Shown: piece by piece, positions 56,201 through 59,200 of the stretch
Layout of the letters: every line of letters starts with the position of its first letter
Numbering within the stretch: position 1 is the first letter of the stretch
The notes under the pieces: generated by a model
The model's database searches: none
Seen by the model: the letters and a program-made list of their open reading frames with translations, nothing else
Told to the model about the DNA's origin: nothing
Origin: Ryuthela nishihirai
Taxonomy: Eukaryota > Arthropoda > Arachnida > Araneae > Heptathelidae
Length of the DNA stretch: 64,000 bases
Reading direction: 5' to 3'
Assembly: GCA_038380435.1 (NCBI GenBank)
Contig: JAWZYU010000030.1
Span: forward strand, 64,429,817 to 64,493,816
Translations under genes and position numbers: made by a program

Positions 56201-59200
56201 AAAGTGACTTGGTAATACAATGAATTATGAAAAAAAATTTTTTTAAATCAAATGAGCAGTGGTTGTTATCAAATAGGAGACCTTCACATTATGAGTCAAA
56301 TGATATTGCACTGCTAAGTGACAAAGATTATGAAGCACTTAGTTAAAATGTGTTATTAGCATTCCACTGCAGACCAAATGTTCAATACATTGTTATTCAC
56401 TATAATGTAAAATATGTCTGGACACTTTCAAGTGAATGAATAGCCACATTCAAATCTACCTAACTTTGAAACTAAGCTTTTTATGGAAAAAGTCACAACA
56501 TAAATTGAAGATCTTGGTCAGAGCTCTCCTAAATCTCTATTTTCTACAATATTAATCTAATATTTAAAGAGTTATGGAAGCTGAAACATTTAAGTGAAAC
56601 TTTTGCTAATTTCGAAAATTTACTTCAAAAAGTTAAATCACAACTGTTATAGCAAATTGTTTGCAATATAAATGCGATATTTGAATTTTGTGTAAGGATT
56701 TTTGAAGTTTTCATCAATTTGGAGGGAAAAGGTTTTGGAAGTGTGGTGTGTGATAACAGATGTTGTTAAATATTATAGCCTCCATAACTCTTTAAATATT
56801 AGAATATTATATTATAGAAAATATTATAAAAAATATAATCATATTAAATTATGAAAAAAATTATAGTATAGAAAAGAGAGATTTAGAAGAGAGTTTTGAC
56901 CGATACCTTCAATTTATGTCTAGTGACTTTTTTCTATTTTCTAAACTGTTTATACTTAATTGTCCTTTCACAAAATAAAAAGTTAGCAACCCTAATGCTA
57001 ACAGTCAAATGAAGATTTTGGCTAAGTAACAAGGTCTTTGACAATTTGTTGCATTGGATGAATCAGTCAATTCATGTGTAATGGGCCATTCTGAATCAGT
57101 GGCATGTGTCTTCCAGTTTAATGCCATCGTATTTCAGTACATACACATTTGTGGAACTGCCATAATATGTTAAGATTCTGGGAGGTGGCCATAATGGATA
57201 AATTAGTATTGTATAAATTAAAGCAGATGATGTAACCCTGATTCACAAGGTGCATGTTGTGATTCTCTGCATAACATGGCAATCAATGATTACAAAACAA
57301 ATATAAAAAAATGCTTTTTTTTTTAGATAAGACAAATTTCAGTACATTTATGAGCAAATTTTAAATTCGCTTATTATTTCTTGTGATTATTTTTGATGGA
57401 GGCTGCACTTGGTGCCTTAACGGGCAAAAGCTACTCCTGATATACTTTTCTTCAAACAAAGAAAAATGCTGTTATACATCAAAGAAAATATCAAAATGAA
57501 AATTAACCATTATTAATGTTAGTTAAACCAAGTAAAGTTCAACACTTTTCCCAAATTTCAAAATAATTTTTTGTTGTTTTATGAGAAAATAAAAGACTTA
57601 CTTTAAAATATAATATACGGCACAAATCCTTAATCATATCTGGCATCTCAGTCATACGCTCACAACAAGCTCTGAACTGTGCAGCAACAGCAAAGCATCG
57701 TGATATATGTACACACACTTGCACTGGTAAATCCTCTATTTTCGATGAACGACTCAACACTCCTACACACCGAGCAAAGGCATCCTGTAGTGACTGAAAA
57801 TATCAAAATTGATTAAATAAAATTTAATTTCATATCACAAAGATAAATGAAGCATATTAAAATGTATTGAGATGATAATAGTGTGGAGAGTGTTTGATTC
57901 AGGATCAAAATTAATATTAAAACATATAATGTTCATAAATTATATAGAGTAAATTGCAAACACACTGAAAAAGATTTATGAAAATTCAAGTGCCTGTGGT
58001 CATCCAGTGATGCTTGTCATAAATATTAGAGGAAGAGTACATTTTCTTGGTTAGCATTAATATTTTTACTAAATATTTATTTATATGTATACAGTTACTT
58101 TGATTTTATTTCCATATATTTATAAATCATTGATCTTTTGAAGTTAAAAATCTTTGACATTTTTTTCTGACGAAGATCTCTTACAATTTGTTGTTGTGTC
58201 CCCCAGTGATATAGTGAAAAACAGTCTTACTAAAATAAATATGTTTCTAAATTTGTTTAATTTTTTATTTCGATGATATTCATAATTAAATTCTGTTTAA
58301 TTTGGTATATAACAGGAGTTATTTCTATTGATTTGTTATTTGTTACAAATATTCTAAATTTGACTGTAGATTTTGTTTATGGAAAAACATCCACAAATGT
58401 TTGCTGAGAAATGTCTAGGCAAAAAGCTGAGACATTTCTCAGTATTGAGAAAAAAAAATTAGAAAAAGAAAGTAATTTTCTTGTTTCACGAAAAAATTCA
58501 TTTTTATCATTCAGAAGTATTCATAGACATTATAATTATTATTTATGTGCATGTATAATTATTTCCGTCTACTAGTATTTTAGTTTAAATAAATTTTTAT
58601 TTGCACCTTCTGGTGCAAATTCAACATTCAAGAATTAAGGCCTGATGTAGTTGCCAATTAGTTCTAAGACGTCTGGTGTATAGCGCACTGTATTCAGAGG
58701 AGGGTAAAGCACTGCTGGAAGTGTGTAAATGGAATTAACAGAGGAGTGACAGCCAGGGGTGAATTTGATCTGGTAGCAGCACCTGCAGTCACTGCACCTC
58801 TGATGCTATTGTGCTGGGTCACCCAATAACACTAACCAGCTGGAAGAGTTTCTAGATAATCATGGAGAGAACAAGAACAGTTTTTCCATAAACAAAATCT
58901 ACAGTTAACTATGTCAGCATAAAACAAAAATCTTAGCCTCTATGTGGTCCAAGAGATAAATTCAATCCTACAGTGAAAACACTGCATTCAGATGGAATCT
59001 GATCTATAATAGTGTCACAGCAGACCATTACAGATTCCACCAATGCACTAGATTTTGAGCCATCTGTATAAAAGGGCAACATGAGTAGAAAGGAGTTATT
59101 GGTACATGAGTCAGGTGTAGACTTTCTTTGTCCTGTAGAAGGAAATATGTGAGAAAAGAAAACAGCAAACATTTGTGGAGATGGCTGAGCTGTCAACTTG

